Part shown: positions 63,153 through 64,000 of the stretch, piece by piece
How positions within the stretch are numbered: position 1 is the first letter of the stretch
How the letters are laid out: each line of letters opens with the position of its first letter
Source: Dactylosporangium siamense
Lineage (GTDB): Bacteria; Actinomycetota; Actinomycetes; Mycobacteriales; Micromonosporaceae
Assembly: GCF_016862795.1 (NCBI RefSeq)
Contig: NZ_BONQ01000014.1
Coordinates: 1-64,000, forward strand
Length of the DNA: 64,000 nucleotides
Reading direction: 5' to 3'
The notes under the pieces: model-generated
Told to the model about the DNA's origin: nothing
The model's database searches: none
What the model saw: the letters and a program-made list of their open reading frames with translations, nothing else
Translations under genes and position numbers: made by a program

Positions 63153-64000
63153 ATGACCCCAGGCACCACCTTGCTGCGGGCGGTGCTGCGTCCCCGGTTC
63201 CTCGCTTCGGCGTGGCCGTGGCGCGGCATCGCCTACGCCGCGTCCACGGCGGCGGCCTCCGGCGTGCTGTGGCTGCTGCTGTCCGGCCCGGCGGCGCCGC
63301 TCGTCCTCGCCGTCGAGGTGCTGCGCCCACCGCGGGCGGCCCATCATCTGCTGCTCGCCGCCGTGCTCGGCCTGGTCGGGGTGGGCCTGCTCGCGCTCGT
63401 GGGGCCGGGGCTGGCCCTCGCCGTCGCCCGCGTGGAGCGGTGGCGGCTCCGGCTGGCCGGCGACGGCCCGGCGCCCTTCCGGCACACGGGCGCCCTGGGC
63501 ACCGACCCGGCCACCTGGCGTACGGGCACCCTGTACACCGACCCGGCCACCTGGCGTGCGGTGGCGTACCTGCTGCTGCTCGCCGTCGTCGCACCGGTCT
63601 GGGGCGCGGTGCTCGCCCTGATCGCCCTGCTCGTGGTGTCCACACCGCTGTCGGTGCACCACCACGTGGTCAACCTGCACTCGCCCGGGACCGCGGTCGG
63701 CCGCACCCTGCTCGGGCTGGCGCTGATCCCCGTCCTGTTGTACCTGGCCGCTGCCTTCGGCGGTGCGCACGCCGCCCTCGCCCGGCTGCTGCTGTGTGCC
63801 GAACCCGACCCGGCCGCCGCCGAACTGGTCGAGGTGGCCAGATCCCGGGCCCGGCTCGCCGACGCGTTCGACGCCGAGCGCCGCCGCATCGAGCGCGACC
63901 TGCACGACGTCGCCCAGCAGCGCCTCGTCAGCCTCACCATGCAGCTCGGCCTCGCCAAGCTCGACCTGCCACCCGACTCCCCAGCGGCGGCGGCCGTGGC
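63153..64000 (+). CDS. Sensor histidine kinase, cut by the window end
   Basis: First 282 codons present, no stop in the window. N-terminal sensor-type membrane region (six hydrophobic segments, about 28-225), then HisKA_3 with phospho-acceptor H251 in 'RRRIERDLHDVAQQRLVSLT'. The ATPase domain lies beyond 64000. Between membrane segments a 12-residue unit is duplicated. A response regulator is expected just outside the window. Confidence 0.88.
   Translation, partial: MTPGTTLLRAVLRPRFLASAWPWRGIAYAASTAAASGVLWLLLSGPAAPLVLAVEVLRPPRAAHHLLLAAVLGLVGVGLLALVGPGLALAVARVERWRLRLAGDGPAPFRHTGALGTDPATWRTGTLYTDPATWRAVAYLLLLAVVAPVWGAVLALIALLVVSTPLSVHHHVVNLHSPGTAVGRTLLGLALIPVLLYLAAAFGGAHAALARLLLCAEPDPAAAELVEVARSRARLADAFDAERRRIERDLHDVAQQRLVSLTMQLGLAKLDLPPDSPAAAAV
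63486..63557 (+). repeat. In-frame 36-bp tandem duplication in the sensor kinase
   Basis: 63486-63521 and 63522-63557 differ at few bases and encode 'TGALGTDPATWR' and 'TGTLYTDPATWR'. It lies just before a membrane segment. The identical 18-base ends point to a recent duplication. Confidence 0.85.

Noticed and set aside
1-64000. tRNA, rRNA, integrase, transposase or prophage genes
   Set aside because: I looked for tRNA-like cloverleaf ends, recombinase motifs and terminal inverted repeats and saw none that I could support.

Overview
The window is very GC-rich, with G/C-rich third codon positions, tightly overlapped operons (ATGA/GTGA stop-start fusions), GTG and TTG starts, many LuxR/TetR/ROK/PadR/ECF regulators, actinobacterial-type histidine kinases and -10 boxes of the TAnnnT type. 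This points to a high-GC actinomycete, probably of the Micromonosporaceae (Actinoplanes/Dactylosporangium-like). The family level is an inference from style, not from a marker gene.

Layout. 1-863: gene-free mosaic of direct and inverted repeats. 864-5874 (minus): one fully coupled operon for sulfate-ester scavenging: permease, ATPase, binding lipoprotein, Cys-type sulfatase and its formylglycine-generating enzyme, preceded by a 7-codon leader ORF. 5940-10767: ROK regulator, SnoaL-tailed ECF sigma factor with an SDR, PadR plus membrane partner, TauE/SafE exporter. 10804-17382 (minus): six overlapping genes, five luciferase-like FMN monooxygenases (including SsuD and NtaA/DszA types) plus a xi-class glutathione transferase. 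It is divergent from a peptide/nickel-type ABC transporter and a GNAT enzyme (17623-23368), followed by a decayed monooxygenase tail. Together 0.9-23.5 kb looks like an organosulfur-acquisition region. 23524-27218: LacI regulator and GH2 beta-mannosidase. 27265-28568: TetR-controlled WrbA.

28802-35170 (minus): the most unusual stretch. A 48-residue Cys-rich peptide (five Cys in the last 16 residues) is preceded by a perfect 12-bp palindromic operator and followed by a strong hairpin. Then come a PqqD-like/M50 metalloprotease fusion, a TPR protein with a degenerate ATPase-like front end, and a flavin reductase, with a YCII/ECF pair downstream. I interpret this as a RiPP-like biosynthetic locus of a type I cannot name. 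Directly upstream is bluB under a cobalamin riboswitch.

35223-49775: remnants of an MBL-fold gene, then mostly single metabolic and regulatory genes (quinone oxidoreductases, dienelactone-hydrolase-like protein, HAD phosphatase, MmyB-type regulator, epimerase, hydrolase/TetR pair, AraC/DJ-1 regulator, two-component system, ABC exporter). 49788-56576: a multiple-monosaccharide ABC importer (mmsA-mmsB-chvE) bracketed by two ROK regulators. 56625-64000: M48-type peptidase, tandem roadblock proteins, secreted subtilisin, XRE-type protein, MarR/azoreductase pair, and a sensor kinase cut by the window end.
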